Source: Anaerocolumna sp. MB42-C2 (GTDB lineage: Bacteria > Bacillota > Clostridia > Lachnospirales > Lachnospiraceae). Taken from it: DNA of 64,000 bases. The DNA lies in NCBI RefSeq assembly GCF_030913705.1, contig NZ_CP133190.1, forward strand, positions 2,480,001 to 2,544,000, given 5' to 3'. The notes beneath the pieces are model-generated. The model was not told where the DNA came from and made no database searches. It was given only the letters and a program-made list of their open reading frames with translations. How positions within the stretch are numbered: the stretch's first letter is position 1; every line of letters begins with the position of its first letter. The position numbers and the translations under genes were made by a program. Shown here in pieces: positions 15,654 through 25,242 of this stretch.

Positions 15654-16394
15654 TTACCGCAAGGAATGTGAGCTGATATAATCTGAATAGCTGATGCCTG
15701 TATATTTTTTGAAGCAGCGTCCAAAGTAGTTCGGGTCAGGGATGCCGACATCATTGGCAGTACAGAACATCTTCTTGTTTGTTCCTGCCAACTCAATCGC
15801 ACGTTCCATCCGGCACTTGATAAGAAATTCGACAAAGCTCTTTCCTGTTTCCTGCTTAAATTTCCGGCTAAGATAGCTCGGGTTAAAGCCGAAATGCTGC
15901 GCCACAGAGGTTAGGTTTATGTTAGAATCGATAAAGTTATCTCGTAAATACTGCATTATCTGCTCGATATCAGAGGTCGTAATTTCCTGTCCGGTCTCCT
16001 GTGTACGAGTATTGTGTTTATCAAGTTTTTCCTTTATCTTGGTTAACACCTCGGTCACCTCTTGCCGGACAATCGGTTTAAGCATATACTCTATCACCGG
16101 CAGTCGGACACACTGACGTGCATACTCAAAATCATCAAATCCAGTCAAAACGATAATCATCAAGTCTGTATATCGCTTTGTTGCAATCTCTATGAATTCT
16201 ATCCCATTCATAAAGGGCATGGATATGTCAACAAAAACAATGTCTGGCCGTAATTCATCAATAATGTTAATCGCTTCTATACCGCTCTCGGCCTCACCCA
16301 CCAACACCATATTAAGCGATTTCCAATCTATGGATACCTGTAGTAGCCTACGAGCGGACATCTCGTCGTCTATAATCATAACTCGGTACATCAT
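15654..16394 (-). CDS. Two-component response regulator, AraC-type output (YesN-like)
   Basis: 246 aa. Receiver domain at residues 3-120 with the acidic pocket Asp9-Asp10 (IIDDE), phospho-acceptor Asp56 (VFVDISMPFMNG) and conserved Lys in MLKPI near residue 105. AraC double helix-turn-helix at about 145-243 (VAQHFGFNPSYLSRKFKQET, then ANDVGIPDPNYFGRCFKKYT). The start is ATG 16394, 5 nt from GGAGGGGG; a longer frame lacks a ribosome site and would overlap the kinase gene. Lies after the cognate YesM-type kinase and sugar ABC genes, so it probably activates them when an extracellular sugar is sensed. Confidence 0.93.
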   Translation of the reverse strand: MMYRVMIIDDEMSARRLLQVSIDWKSLNMVLVGEAESGIEAINIIDELRPDIVFVDISMPFMNGIEFIEIATKRYTDLMIIVLTGFDDFEYARQCVRLPVIEYMLKPIVRQEVTEVLTKIKEKLDKHNTRTQETGQEITTSDIEQIMQYLRDNFIDSNINLTSVAQHFGFNPSYLSRKFKQETGKSFVEFLIKCRMERAIELAGTNKKMFCTANDVGIPDPNYFGRCFKKYTGISYSDYISSHSLR

Positions 16395-16462
16395 TCTTCC
16401 CCCTCCTGCATAACGCAGGCCTGTCTGCGTCACTGTTTTAATAAGTAGTTTGAAAGGAACTA

Positions 16463-18217
16463 TCAAACTTCCCCCTCTGTTTTAGTTTTCCTCATCTTAG
16501 GTATGTATATCTCAATTTCAGTATACTCGCCAGGCTCACTGCGTATCTGCACTATGTTGTCGTAATCATAGTAATAACGTATTCGATTAATGGTGCCACG
16601 CAGACCGAAACCTGACAGCCCCTTTATGTCATCCTTCTCGCTTGCCTCCAGCACGTTCTTTATCTGGTCAGCACTCATGCCAACACCTGAATCGTACACA
16701 ATTATTTGCAAACCGCTCTCTTCCATGCAGGTAGTGATGCGAATTACACACTTTTCACCCTTGAGGCGCACTCCATGGTAGATGCAGTTTTCCACAAGCG
16801 GTTGAAGAATCAGCTTAGGTATCATGTAATCAAGTGTACTATCGTCAAGGATATATTCATCCTCAAATATCTCTCCATATCGAAGCTTTTGCAGGGAGAG
16901 ATAATCCTGTGTAATACGCAGCTCACGCTTTAGTGGTATCTCGCGGTCACCTTTACTAAGGAAATTACGGTAAAAGCTGCCCAGTGTTTCCAGTGCATCA
17001 TGTGCTTTGTTTGCGTTCTCCTGCACTGCCATATAACTGATCGTTTCTAATGTATTATAGAGAAAATGCGGCTTTATCTGCTCTTGGAGCACACGCATCT
17101 CTGCCTTCTGCATATTCTTTTCATTCTCCAGCAGGCGATTGAACAGCTCATTAAGATACTCTATCATACTATTATAACTTTCAGCCAACCTGCCAATCTC
17201 ATTGTTTGGCATTTCAGTATCAAACTTCTTAAGCCACCCGGATGATCTTGTGCGTTCCATTGCTTCACTTAAATTTCTGATAGGTCGTGCAATATTACTT
17301 GTAATAAACCAAGCACAAACAAATGCCGACAGGATAAATGCTGTCAGAGTGATCATCAACGCATGTAAGGTATCCCGCGGCAGCGGCTCTGCCCCCTTAC
17401 CGCTGGCACACAAAACAACAAGCGGTTTTACTGCCAGTTTGCCAGTCAGCGTCTTCCTCTCACCTCCTAAGCGAATACTCTTATAAACTATACTGTTACT
17501 ATCATAGTCTCTGTCATACAATGCACTGATTTCTTTATTCCCACATAGAAGTGTACCATTACGATCAAGTATACACATACCGCTGGGATTCTGTAACGCA
17601 AGGGCATCATCGAACACATCGCCTGATATGTTCATCATCAGCATACCCAAGAGCTTTTGTGAATTAATATCATATATTGCACGTGACATAGTAAGCAACG
17701 GCTTACTTCTTTTTTTTGTAATCGTACCGTTGCCATTAATTGAAATAACTGTGGTACCACGGGCATCCAAAATATTAGAACGCTCTACGCTGTTTATATT
17801 GATAGAATATTCACCTATTCCTGTACTTACATGCTCACCATCGTTGCGGAAGATATATACCGAATCAATATAGCTATATAAACTTTGTATTTCATTGATA
17901 CCCTCTCGTGCATCATATATCTTTTCTCTATCTGTTTCTTCCGTTTTTAAATAATTCACGACTCTGTCATTGAGCATGATCAGACGTGTCAAATAATTAT
18001 AGTTCACCAAACTTGCTTTGATGGTGGATACCACATTGTTGACTGCTGTTTCCGATGTTCTTGCTTTGAAATCATCTTCCGTTTTCTTAATTATAATTGA
18101 AGTTGTTATCATAAACATCATACAGAAAAAAAGCAACAGAATAATAAGCATTAACAGGGCCTTTTGCTGCAGCGACATTCTAATATCGCGTTTTAATCCA
18201 TTGCCGCCATGCCTCAT
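16463..18217 (-). CDS. Sensor histidine kinase, YesM-type
   Basis: 584 aa membrane kinase. N-terminal helix at about residues 15-37, extracytoplasmic Cache-like sensor region (about 40-275), second helix near 283-303 and HAMP (IARPIRNLSEAM). The His_kinase box IKPHFLYNTLETISYM follows, with the phospho-accepting His in the PHFLYN motif. The C-terminal ATPase has LVENCIYHGVR (N box), DSGVGM (G1) and GLSGFGLRGTINR (G2). GAGGTG precedes ATG 18217. Encoded between the sugar permeases and its regulator, so it likely senses the sugar or the binding protein outside the cell. Confidence 0.93.
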   Translation of the reverse strand: MRHGGNGLKRDIRMSLQQKALLMLIILLLFFCMMFMITTSIIIKKTEDDFKARTSETAVNNVVSTIKASLVNYNYLTRLIMLNDRVVNYLKTEETDREKIYDAREGINEIQSLYSYIDSVYIFRNDGEHVSTGIGEYSININSVERSNILDARGTTVISINGNGTITKKRSKPLLTMSRAIYDINSQKLLGMLMMNISGDVFDDALALQNPSGMCILDRNGTLLCGNKEISALYDRDYDSNSIVYKSIRLGGERKTLTGKLAVKPLVVLCASGKGAEPLPRDTLHALMITLTAFILSAFVCAWFITSNIARPIRNLSEAMERTRSSGWLKKFDTEMPNNEIGRLAESYNSMIEYLNELFNRLLENEKNMQKAEMRVLQEQIKPHFLYNTLETISYMAVQENANKAHDALETLGSFYRNFLSKGDREIPLKRELRITQDYLSLQKLRYGEIFEDEYILDDSTLDYMIPKLILQPLVENCIYHGVRLKGEKCVIRITTCMEESGLQIIVYDSGVGMSADQIKNVLEASEKDDIKGLSGFGLRGTINRIRYYYDYDNIVQIRSEPGEYTEIEIYIPKMRKTKTEGEV

Positions 18218-18422
18218 TTCTACACCTCAATCATGTATATTTATATAAATGCTAATTTTATCCATACTTTCCATATGTTATCGTATCACACCTGCTCCTA
18301 ATTTTCAACACAGCACATCCAAGTTATCCATAACTCTGATATTGCAACGGGTCTCTGACTCCGTTGTGTATAAAGCCACTTTGCAGAATCCGAAACCCAT
18401 CTGAAAAAATATTTACTTATCA

Positions 18423-19319
18423 CTAGCCCTTGATTGCTCCTGCAATGAAGCTATCCTGTATCTTCTTGCTAAAGAATATGTAGAATAAAAGCGTCGGGAA
18501 TGTTGCTAAAACCAACGCCGCACCAATAGGTCCCCAATCCGTGTTATACTGTCCGTAAAAAGCCTGTATACCGACAGGCAGAGTTTTGTGCACAGAATCA
18601 CTAATAAAGATAGTCGCAAACATCAGCTCGTTCCAGCACTGCAGGAAAGTGTAAATTGACACTGTTGCTACAGCCGGCTTCATCAACGGTACTATAATTC
18701 GGAAGAAAATACCCCATGTACCGCAGCCATCGATACATCCTGCCTCATCAAGATCTATGGGCAATTCTTGCATGAAACCTGTGCAAATAAGTATCCCCAT
18801 CGCTAAGGAAAAGGCAGCGTAGGGAATAATAAGAGCTAAGTAAGTATTGAGCAAATCCAGTTTTGAAAGAGTGACATAGATAGGCACGATAGCCGCATGA
18901 ATAGGAATCGTCAAACCAAGCATAAAAAATGCGTTCATTTGCTTCCTTCCCTTCCAAATAAATCTTGTCAGGGCAAAGGTCGCCATAAGTGAAACCAGCA
19001 TAACGATTGCAATAGTCACAACGGCAATAATGGCACTATTCAGGAAATATCTTCCAATATTTCCTGTACTAATTGCCTTTTCATAGTTTGACCACAGCCA
19101 GTCATTCGGAAGACCAGCAACATTTTTGCCAAATATTTCCTCGTTGCTCTTGAGGGAGAAAGTAAACATCCAATAGACAGGGAACAGGTTTATAATCGCC
19201 CATAATCCAAATATGATGTTTATTCCTACCTCTTTGCCCTTAATTCCTTTATACTGGAAGGATTTATTCTGAGGTCCGGATTTCTTATTTCTATCCGGAA
19301 AGATATCACCGAGTTTCAT
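18423..19319 (-). CDS. Carbohydrate ABC transporter permease, MalG-type
   Basis: 298 aa, six predicted membrane helices. The EAA loop contacting the ATPase is DLDEAGCIDGCGTWGIFFRI near residue 195. PVYWMFTFSLKSNEEIF after the first helix is typical of MalG/CUT1 permeases. GGAGG precedes ATG 19319, only 4 nt after the partner permease. No ATPase gene is nearby, so a shared MsmX-like ATPase encoded elsewhere is expected. Substrate unknown, probably an oligosaccharide. Confidence 0.93.
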   Translation of the reverse strand: MKLGDIFPDRNKKSGPQNKSFQYKGIKGKEVGINIIFGLWAIINLFPVYWMFTFSLKSNEEIFGKNVAGLPNDWLWSNYEKAISTGNIGRYFLNSAIIAVVTIAIVMLVSLMATFALTRFIWKGRKQMNAFFMLGLTIPIHAAIVPIYVTLSKLDLLNTYLALIIPYAAFSLAMGILICTGFMQELPIDLDEAGCIDGCGTWGIFFRIIVPLMKPAVATVSIYTFLQCWNELMFATIFISDSVHKTLPVGIQAFYGQYNTDWGPIGAALVLATFPTLLFYIFFSKKIQDSFIAGAIKG

Positions 19320-19323
19320 GTTG

Positions 19324-20205
19324 TTAATCCTCCTTATTCTTGAATATGCGGCCTATAATCAAAGCAAATGTGAAGCATAAAATGATGAGAAGGAAAGCAA
19401 TCGTACTGCCCATACCATATCGATTACGCAGGAACAACATACTTATCATCAGAGTACTGGGCACTTCTGTTGCGTGTAACGGTGTGCCATTTGTTAATAC
19501 ATAGATTAAGTCAAAAGACTTCAAGGAGCCTGTAACAGCAAAGATAGTGCATATCTTCAGTATAGGCTTTATATACGGTAAAACAATATAACGGTTTACC
19601 TGTCCCTCTTTTGCTCCATCAATCATTGCTGCCTCACGATACTCGGGTGGAACACTCTTGATACCTGCATACATCAGCAGCATATGATAACCGATATACT
19701 GCCATAAAATAGGTACAAAAACAGCACCAAGTGCGGTTTTTAAATCACCAAGCCAAATCTTTGCCAAACTATCCAGCCCAAGAGATCTTAGCACTACATT
19801 AAGTATACCATTGGATGGATTGTAAATTTTTAGCCAGAGCTGACCGATAACAACAGTCGATATAAGAACAGGCATAAAATAAATTGAAAGGAAACCTCGT
19901 TCCCCCTTTCTTCCCTTACCGAGAAGAAGTGCAAGCCCCAACGCAAGAGGCAATTGAACTGCTACTGAAAGAAGTGCCAAAAGCAGCGCATTGCCCAGAG
20001 CCTTCAAAAAGCCGATTGAGTTGCTGGAAAACAGTTCTCTATAATTTTCCAATCCAATGAAAGTCTTTTTTCCAAAACCGTTCATATCAAAAAGGCTGTA
20101 ATAGCCCGATATAAATATCGGTGCAACAAGAATGAGAAAAAAAAGCAGTAGCGCAGGGAGAATAAAAAGAATAATTGTCAGTTTATTGCTATATAGTTTT
20201 TTCAT
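19324..20205 (-). CDS. Carbohydrate ABC transporter permease, MalF-type
   Basis: 293 aa, six membrane helices. The EAA loop is PPEYREAAMIDGAKEGQVNR near residue 185. The N-terminal LILVAPIFISGYYSLFD and FIGLENYRELF segments are characteristic of CUT1 MalF/UgpA permeases. GGAAGG precedes ATG 20205. Coupled to the MalG-type gene 4 nt downstream and preceded, across 151 bp containing a stable hairpin, by the binding-protein gene. Confidence 0.93.
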   Translation of the reverse strand: MKKLYSNKLTIILFILPALLLFFLILVAPIFISGYYSLFDMNGFGKKTFIGLENYRELFSSNSIGFLKALGNALLLALLSVAVQLPLALGLALLLGKGRKGERGFLSIYFMPVLISTVVIGQLWLKIYNPSNGILNVVLRSLGLDSLAKIWLGDLKTALGAVFVPILWQYIGYHMLLMYAGIKSVPPEYREAAMIDGAKEGQVNRYIVLPYIKPILKICTIFAVTGSLKSFDLIYVLTNGTPLHATEVPSTLMISMLFLRNRYGMGSTIAFLLIILCFTFALIIGRIFKNKED

Positions 20206-20229
20206 CTTGATTCCTTCCCTAATAGATAA

Positions 20230-20280
20230 GAAGCGGTTCCCAGATGATTATGATCCAGACAATCGTTGGGAAACCGCTTC
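20230..20280 (-). promoter_or_regulatory. Intercistronic hairpin between binding protein and permease genes
   Basis: GAAGCGGTTCCCA (20230-20242) pairs with TGGGAAACCGCTTC (20267-20280) with one bulged base. It lies within the operon, with no strong T-run on the coding side. Such hairpins often protect or partly terminate the binding-protein mRNA, giving more binding protein than permease. Confidence 0.7.
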
Positions 20281-20356
20281 TTTCTTTATCGAATCAGAAC
20301 CCAATGGTTTAACGGCTCTCATTCATGTTTCTTAAATTATCATTTACGTCCCATAA

Positions 20357-21715
20357 TTATTTTTTAAGGTCTTGATCAAGCTTTTCAACAAATTTCTTAC
20401 CATCAATTGCAGAAGCATAAATCTGGCTAACATAGTCAAGATAAATGTTTGCATTATCAGCAGACTGAATACCGTCACCAAACAGAACACTCTGTTTAGA
20501 ATTATTAATAATATCAGCAACTGTCAGTGTCAGTTTGTTGACTGAGCTTGTGTCATAATCAGGTGTCCATGCCGGAAGTCCATTGCCATCAAGGTAACCA
20601 TAGTGGCTAACGCCCTTAGCAAGTTCAAATGCGGCCTTTGCAGCAACCTCAGGATTCTGGGAACTAGCTGAAACAGCAAGTGAATCACTAGGACCTCCAA
20701 TGAGCTCGCCTAACTGAGACTTGGTAGAATCAATAACCGGGAACTCAGCAATCTGAACCTTATCTGCTATATCAGTAAAACTTGCACAGTTCCATGTACC
20801 ATTAATATAGAAAGCATACTTTCCTGCTATGAAGTTTGCTTTAACCTCGTCATTACTAAGTGCAATTCCTTCTGGATCAAAATACTTCTTGTTAATCATC
20901 TCCTGGAAATTGTCAACTGCCTTTATAACACCCTCGTTATTCCATGGAGTTTTGCCAAGATACATATCGGTAAGTGTTGAAGCGCCAACGCTCTTCTCGA
21001 TAATAGATTCAAGATACTCGGTTACACACCAGGTCTCTTTCCCTGAACAGCCAAAAGGAATAATTCCCTTTGCAACAAGAGCGTCACAGCAAGCCATCAG
21101 ATCTTCATATGTACCAGGAACTTTATCAAAACCTGCTTGTTTGAGAAGATCCGTATTGGCGAACATAGCAACAGCATTGTAATTTGTTGGCGCAGCATAA
21201 CGCTTACCGTCAAATGTGTGGTTTGTCAACACTTTATCAGGCAATTCAGAAGCATAATCAGCATAGGCATCATCTAAGCAATAAACACGACCAGCATCAA
21301 CGAATTCTCTAAGAAAACCGCCTCCCCATGTGAAGAAGATATCTGGCAGTTCATTTGCTGCTGCTGCAGCCTTAATCTTCGTCTTATAATCCTGGTTTTG
21401 TGTAGCTTCCCATTTAAGGTTGATTTCCGGATGAGCTGCCTGGAAATCAGCGATGGCAGTTTCATAAGCATGGCGATTTGAATCACTCTCTACCGCTATA
21501 CACCACATAGTGAGGTCGGTAGGCTCACTCTTGCTTACGGCAGGTGTTTCAGTTGCGGTAGGTGCCTCGGTTGCGGCAGGTGTTTCAGTTGCGGTATTAG
21601 CTTTAGTTTCGGCAGGTTCATTATTGCCGGTAGCTGTGCTATCACTTTTTTTCCCACATGCGGCGAGGGATAGAAGCATCACCATAACCATTAGTAGCGC
21701 AAAAACTTTTTTCAT
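20357..21715 (-). CDS. Sugar ABC transporter substrate-binding lipoprotein (SBP family 1)
   Basis: 452 aa. Lipoprotein signal with lipobox LSLAAC, lipidated Cys20. A linker of TETPA/TEAPT repeats (about residues 35-60) tethers the domain to the membrane. The SBP_bac_1 domain follows (LTMWCIAVESDSNRHAY, DFQAAHPEINLKWEAT, IFFTWGGGFLREF). Captures a sugar outside the membrane for the two permeases encoded next. AGGAGG precedes ATG 21715. First gene of the SBP - permease - permease - YesM - YesN operon, which the encoded two-component system probably regulates. Ligand unknown. Confidence 0.93.
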   Translation of the reverse strand: MKKVFALLMVMVMLLSLAACGKKSDSTATGNNEPAETKANTATETPAATEAPTATETPAVSKSEPTDLTMWCIAVESDSNRHAYETAIADFQAAHPEINLKWEATQNQDYKTKIKAAAAANELPDIFFTWGGGFLREFVDAGRVYCLDDAYADYASELPDKVLTNHTFDGKRYAAPTNYNAVAMFANTDLLKQAGFDKVPGTYEDLMACCDALVAKGIIPFGCSGKETWCVTEYLESIIEKSVGASTLTDMYLGKTPWNNEGVIKAVDNFQEMINKKYFDPEGIALSNDEVKANFIAGKYAFYINGTWNCASFTDIADKVQIAEFPVIDSTKSQLGELIGGPSDSLAVSASSQNPEVAAKAAFELAKGVSHYGYLDGNGLPAWTPDYDTSSVNKLTLTVADIINNSKQSVLFGDGIQSADNANIYLDYVSQIYASAIDGKKFVEKLDQDLKK

Positions 21716-21902
21716 AATACTCCTCCTAAGAAATAATTTTATTTATGTTAATGTGATATGACCCCTATGTATCTTGGAAGCATCCGGATTTCTGCCGTAT
21801 GTTTCTTAAGTCCAAATCACATTTCCATCGTTGTTATTTGTTGCTTATTTTATCCACATTTCACGGATATTCAATTTGCAACTTATTCTCGTCTCACTGA
21901 AA

Positions 21903-22145
21903 TTAGCACATTGTATCTTCAAAATACTCATTGCACTCATACTGTGCGGTACCATCTTTATGAAATACTTCTATCGCTATCTCTTTATTATGTAAATAAG
22001 CCCACTGCCGCATATCCGCTTTCCTTATGTTCGATTTAGCAGTGGCATTCTTACCACATGCTGTCATCAGCAGCATTATAAGTACTAACCAAAAAGTTGT
22101 CAGAATTTTGAATATTTTTATGCAATTTCCTCTTTCTTGTACCAT
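21903..22145 (-). CDS. Small putative lipoprotein
   Basis: 80 aa. A hydrophobic stretch ends in LMLLMTACGK, a lipobox-like signal with Cys near residue 30. The mature part is short (about 50 residues) and ends DTMC. No ribosome site is convincing at ATG 22145; GAGG inside the frame could serve a later start. It may be a truncated lipoprotein gene, since the C-terminus has no recognisable domain. It lies just upstream of the sugar-binding protein gene on the same strand. Confidence 0.4.
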   Translation of the reverse strand: MVQERGNCIKIFKILTTFWLVLIMLLMTACGKNATAKSNIRKADMRQWAYLHNKEIAIEVFHKDGTAQYECNEYFEDTMC

Positions 22146-22490
22146 TATATAATTATATATCTGGAATTTAAATGGAATATATTTACTTCAACAAGCACTA
22201 TTTTTACCATTTTGCCTATTTGTATATTTTTAATTTATATTTATGTTTAGGGTTATTTATAATTTAGCAGGAGGGCATTAACAGTTTCCGCCTCTCAGTC
22301 GATTAATTAAAAGGAATCTAACCTTTAAATATCTTAGTTCTAGATACAGTATTTATGCCCCGGAGCATCAACTAGGATAATTTCCTTAGTCATACAGTAT
22401 TAATTAATTTGGAATTCTTTCGCATTAAAAATCTCTGGTGATCTATTGGTGATTTTCGGCATTCATAGTTAATTTTCCCTCATAGTCCCC

Positions 22491-22538
22491 AAAAATATAG
22501 CACTCTGCCATTATCCTATGATCGAGTGCTGTATTTTT
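22491..22538. terminator. Bidirectional terminator
   Basis: AAAAATATAGCACTC (22491-22505) pairs with GAGTGCTGTATTTTT (22524-22538), giving A- and T-runs in both directions. It lies in the 668-bp gap 22146-22813. Apart from this and the structured repeat at 22615-22768, that gap holds no gene I can support. Confidence 0.7.
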
Positions 22539-22614
22539 GAATTTTGATATATCTACTATTTTATAGTAAATTAGCAAAATTCAGGAAAGGCAACCCTTTT
22601 CCGGGAAAATAATA

Positions 22615-22768
22615 GTTACAATTCAGCCTATGGCTGAATTGTAACATATGATGCACAGAAATTATGCATTCTGCATAATTTCGCGCAGGTATGTCTCGGG
22701 TTTTCTGTGACTTTCGCTTCGCTTCACTCACAAAAAACACCTCGCCGTACCAAAGGCTGAACTATAAC
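22615..22768 (-). repeat. Structured intergenic repeat, copy 1 (related to 40561-40661)
   Basis: Three related arms: GTTACAATTCAGCC (22615-22628), its exact complement 3 nt later (22632-22645), and a third arm GGCTGAACTATAAC (22755-22768). Inside are a perfect 11-bp hairpin (22658-22668 with 22672-22682) and the core CACAAAAAACAC (22729-22740). Read on the minus strand, the order arm - GTGTTTTTTGTG core with AAGCGAAGCG - arm - complementary arm matches the copy at 40561. No ORF inside. Confidence 0.75.
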
Positions 22769-22813
22769 AAATAATACTAATCACCCCATATTTGCATTAA
22801 CTGGAATATTGGT

Positions 22814-23395
22814 TCACTTAACGTCTATATATAAGTATTCAGATTTTAATATTGAATATAATTCTAAATCGACTACGCCTCTGCCTTTCCAGTAATTACC
22901 CTGCCTTATTGTACCCTCTTTCGTAAATTTGTTCCGTAGAAGAACATTTTTTGATTTTTCATTTTGAGGCATTACAAAAGCTTGAATCCGATTTACATCA
23001 ATTACATTAAAAAGATATTTGAGTAGTAACGATGTCGTCTTGGTTGCGATACCTCGTCCCCAATAATTCTGATTTAAAGTATATCCGATTGTGACTACAT
23101 TAACTGTTCTATCAAAATCAAAAACTTCAGCAACACCTACCATTTTATTATTCATAATTTTTAAGTAAATTCCAAGATTAATAATTTTCTTTTTATTAAA
23201 ATCTCTTTCATGATGTCCAATAATATTATCAACAGCAGCAATGGTTTTTCTTGGTTCCCCAGGTTTAAAACGATAAAGTTCTTCATTCATATTGATTTCT
23301 GCATAATCATTTAAATCCTGTTTCTCAATTTTCTTCATTAATACATCATCGTCTTCTATAATTGGAAAATTCTTAAATAATTTATCATAATGCAT
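22814..23395 (-). CDS. GNAT-family N-acetyltransferase (RimJ/RimL-like)
   Basis: 193 aa. The acetyl-CoA pyrophosphate loop is NYWGRGIATKTTSLL near residue 122. The flanking strands VVTIGYTLN and NRIQAFVMPQNEKSKNVLL with NKFTKEGTIRQ are typical of the ribosomal-protein-acetyltransferase branch. Acetylates an amine, possibly a peptide N-terminus or an amino-bearing compound; substrate unknown. The start is ATG 23395 behind AAAGGAG; the longer frame to 23440 lacks a ribosome site. Stand-alone accessory gene. Confidence 0.88.
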   Translation of the reverse strand: MHYDKLFKNFPIIEDDDVLMKKIEKQDLNDYAEINMNEELYRFKPGEPRKTIAAVDNIIGHHERDFNKKKIINLGIYLKIMNNKMVGVAEVFDFDRTVNVVTIGYTLNQNYWGRGIATKTTSLLLKYLFNVIDVNRIQAFVMPQNEKSKNVLLRNKFTKEGTIRQGNYWKGRGVVDLELYSILKSEYLYIDVK

Positions 23396-23675
23396 TTTTC
23401 TTCTCCTTTTGTCTATATCTGATTTACCTGTTTTATACATGGAATATAATCAGCTCAACTGCGCTATTACAGGATTACAATATCTTGCAAAAGTATAAAT
23501 ATCGTTTTCTCAAAACAATTCATTTATATTTCCTCTTCAATGTAATTGTATCAGTTTGTCCATCCAACTGCTTTACTTTTTACGTACAAATTAAGTATAA
23601 TCGTAAGCCTAAATAATTGTGTCATCCCATAAGCTTTCACTGCTATGAAAAAATCTACACAGATAATGTATAAAT

Positions 23676-24580
23676 TCACTGCATCAGTTTCAGCCAAATT
23701 TCCATGCTTGTAGTTTCAGGGGAATGACTTTCATATCGCTCCGCACAAAATATATCAGTATGCAATTTATGATTTGGCAACCATGTGTTGTAAATATATT
23801 GCTGTGCCTTGTATAGAGCATCCATAACAAGAGCCTCAAAACACTCCGCTTCAAAGGAACAAACGATATACTCTCCAACTGGCAGTTCCCAATTCATAAA
23901 ACCGTTTGCTACTTCATCCTGTCTGGCCTTTGCACCTGCAAAATAGCTAAAATACCCTTCTTCCAAACATGGATATGCCACGCCTATCTCCTCGTTATCA
24001 GCTGAAAGTTCCAGCATTGTAAGTTTTTGCTCATGGAAACTCCGCCAAAGAGTATCCAATGGGTCAACACCCGATTCTGTTCCCAATCTTCAATAAAATG
24101 AATCGGTATATCTTTTTTAATACCTATAAAATGGATGGGCACCGTAATCTGCTGATGATTTATTTCAAGAACAATTCCATCAGTGATTAAAGGGACTCCT
24201 TCATCAACCAGAGTATAATGAAGTAAAAGCTCCGGTTTGGTCATTCGGTTTAACGCTACAGGATTCTTGCGATAATCATCCGGTATCATCCCAAAAGTAT
24301 CCTTAAATGTGCGGGTGAAGTGTTCATGTGAGGAAAATCCAAGGTCTAATGCGATATCTAAGATACGCTTATCCCTTTGAAGTAAGGTTTCGGTTGCCTT
24401 TGCCATACGACGGAGTTTTATATATTCGGCAACTGTTTTTTTTATCTGCCTACTAAACAATCGTTGATAATAAAAAGGCGACAACGAAGCCATTTTAGCA
24501 AGATTATCAATATAAATTTCCTCACTCAGATGACCCTCAATAAATTCTATGGTCTGTTGTATTTGTTCCCATGCGTGCAT
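23676..24580 (-). pseudogene. AraC regulator with GyrI-like effector domain, split by a one-base deletion
   Basis: The upstream part (24580 to about 24085) encodes an AraC double helix-turn-helix (IDNLAKMASLSPFYYQRLFS, then ILDIALDLGFSSHEHFTRTF) and the start of a GyrI-like effector-binding domain. The downstream part (about 24086-23676) continues that domain in another frame (GVDPLDTLWRSFHEQK through EIWLKLMQ). At about 24085, GAAGATTGGGAACA would read E-D-L-G-T if one T were restored. Joined length is about 300 aa, normal for this architecture. AAGGAGGTG precedes ATG 24580. Either a pseudogene or a sequencing error at a short T/G run. Confidence 0.85.
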
Positions 24581-24777
24581 CTATAAGCACCTCCTTCACG
24601 TATAGTATACAATGATAGAGTGTACTACCGCTTGACTGTGAATGCCCTTCTTAATTATAGTTATTAGCCATTGCGACATTATTACCTGACATTCTACATT
24701 AATCCATTACCTTCACAATCACATAGTATAATACGTTCACAAGATTGTAATACTAAACAAAATTCTCAGTAACCTAC

Positions 24778-24879
24778 CTAGACTTTCAACGAACCACAAG
24801 ATTCCTCCAGCATTAAATTATTATTTATATTATCATGAATATATTCAAGCGACCGAAAAATATCATTTAAGCACCTCAT
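24778..24879 (-). pseudogene. 5' fragment of a duplicated AraC-DUF3795 gene
   Basis: 33 codons beginning at ATG 24879 behind GGAGG. The first ~27 residues (RCLNDIFRSLEYIHDN and on) nearly match the start of the intact gene at 29986. Similarity ends near 24801 and the frame stops at 24778. Part of the duplicated block 24801-25271. Confidence 0.8.
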
Positions 24880-25050
24880 GTATATCCTCCTAATATATGA
24901 TACATCTAATATACCATGATTTAGCAAAAAATACTTGACCTAAAATAAGTATTTATGTGGGCAACTACAAGCAAATAGGCTTCGCAAAAAATCTTGACGG
25001 TATCTGGGATTATTTTTATTTCATCAAAAAAACTTGTATAATATTAAAAA

Positions 25051-25086
25051 CCCCATACCAACTATCTTTCAATAGTTAATATGGGG
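25051..25086 (-). terminator. Terminator after ppdK-tail copy at 25144
   Basis: CCCCATA/TATGGGG outer stem and CTAT/ATAG inner stem. On the minus strand the stem is followed by TTTTTAAT. The outer stem differs from its homologue at 30128-30169 by matched changes on both sides, which keeps the pairing. Confidence 0.75.
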
Positions 25087-25143
25087 CTCCCAGTTTATCT
25101 ATTGTTAATTTACACCCTCAGGTGCTAATATCATAATTGTTTT

Positions 25144-25175
25144 TTACTTGTTTGACAATACTGCCTGTACAAGCC
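25144..25175 (-). repeat. ppdK-tail repeat (L-V-Q-A-V-L-S-N-K-stop)
   Basis: Minus-strand codons CTT GTA CAG GCA GTA TTG TCA AAC AAG TAA. Same S-variant as the copy at 30224-30253 rather than the native N-N-K end. Confidence 0.75.
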
Positions 25176-25195
25176 CACGCTGTCTCCCATAAACG

Positions 25196-25221
25196 AAAAA
25201 GAGGACTTACGTCCTCTTTTT
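25196..25221. terminator. Terminator after ppdK-tail copy at 25243
   Basis: AAAAAGAGGAC-TTAC-GTCCTCTTTT, bidirectional. Same sequence core as the native ppdK terminator at 30276-30301. Confidence 0.85.
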
Positions 25222-25242
25222 TATTTGCTAGTTCTATATCAA

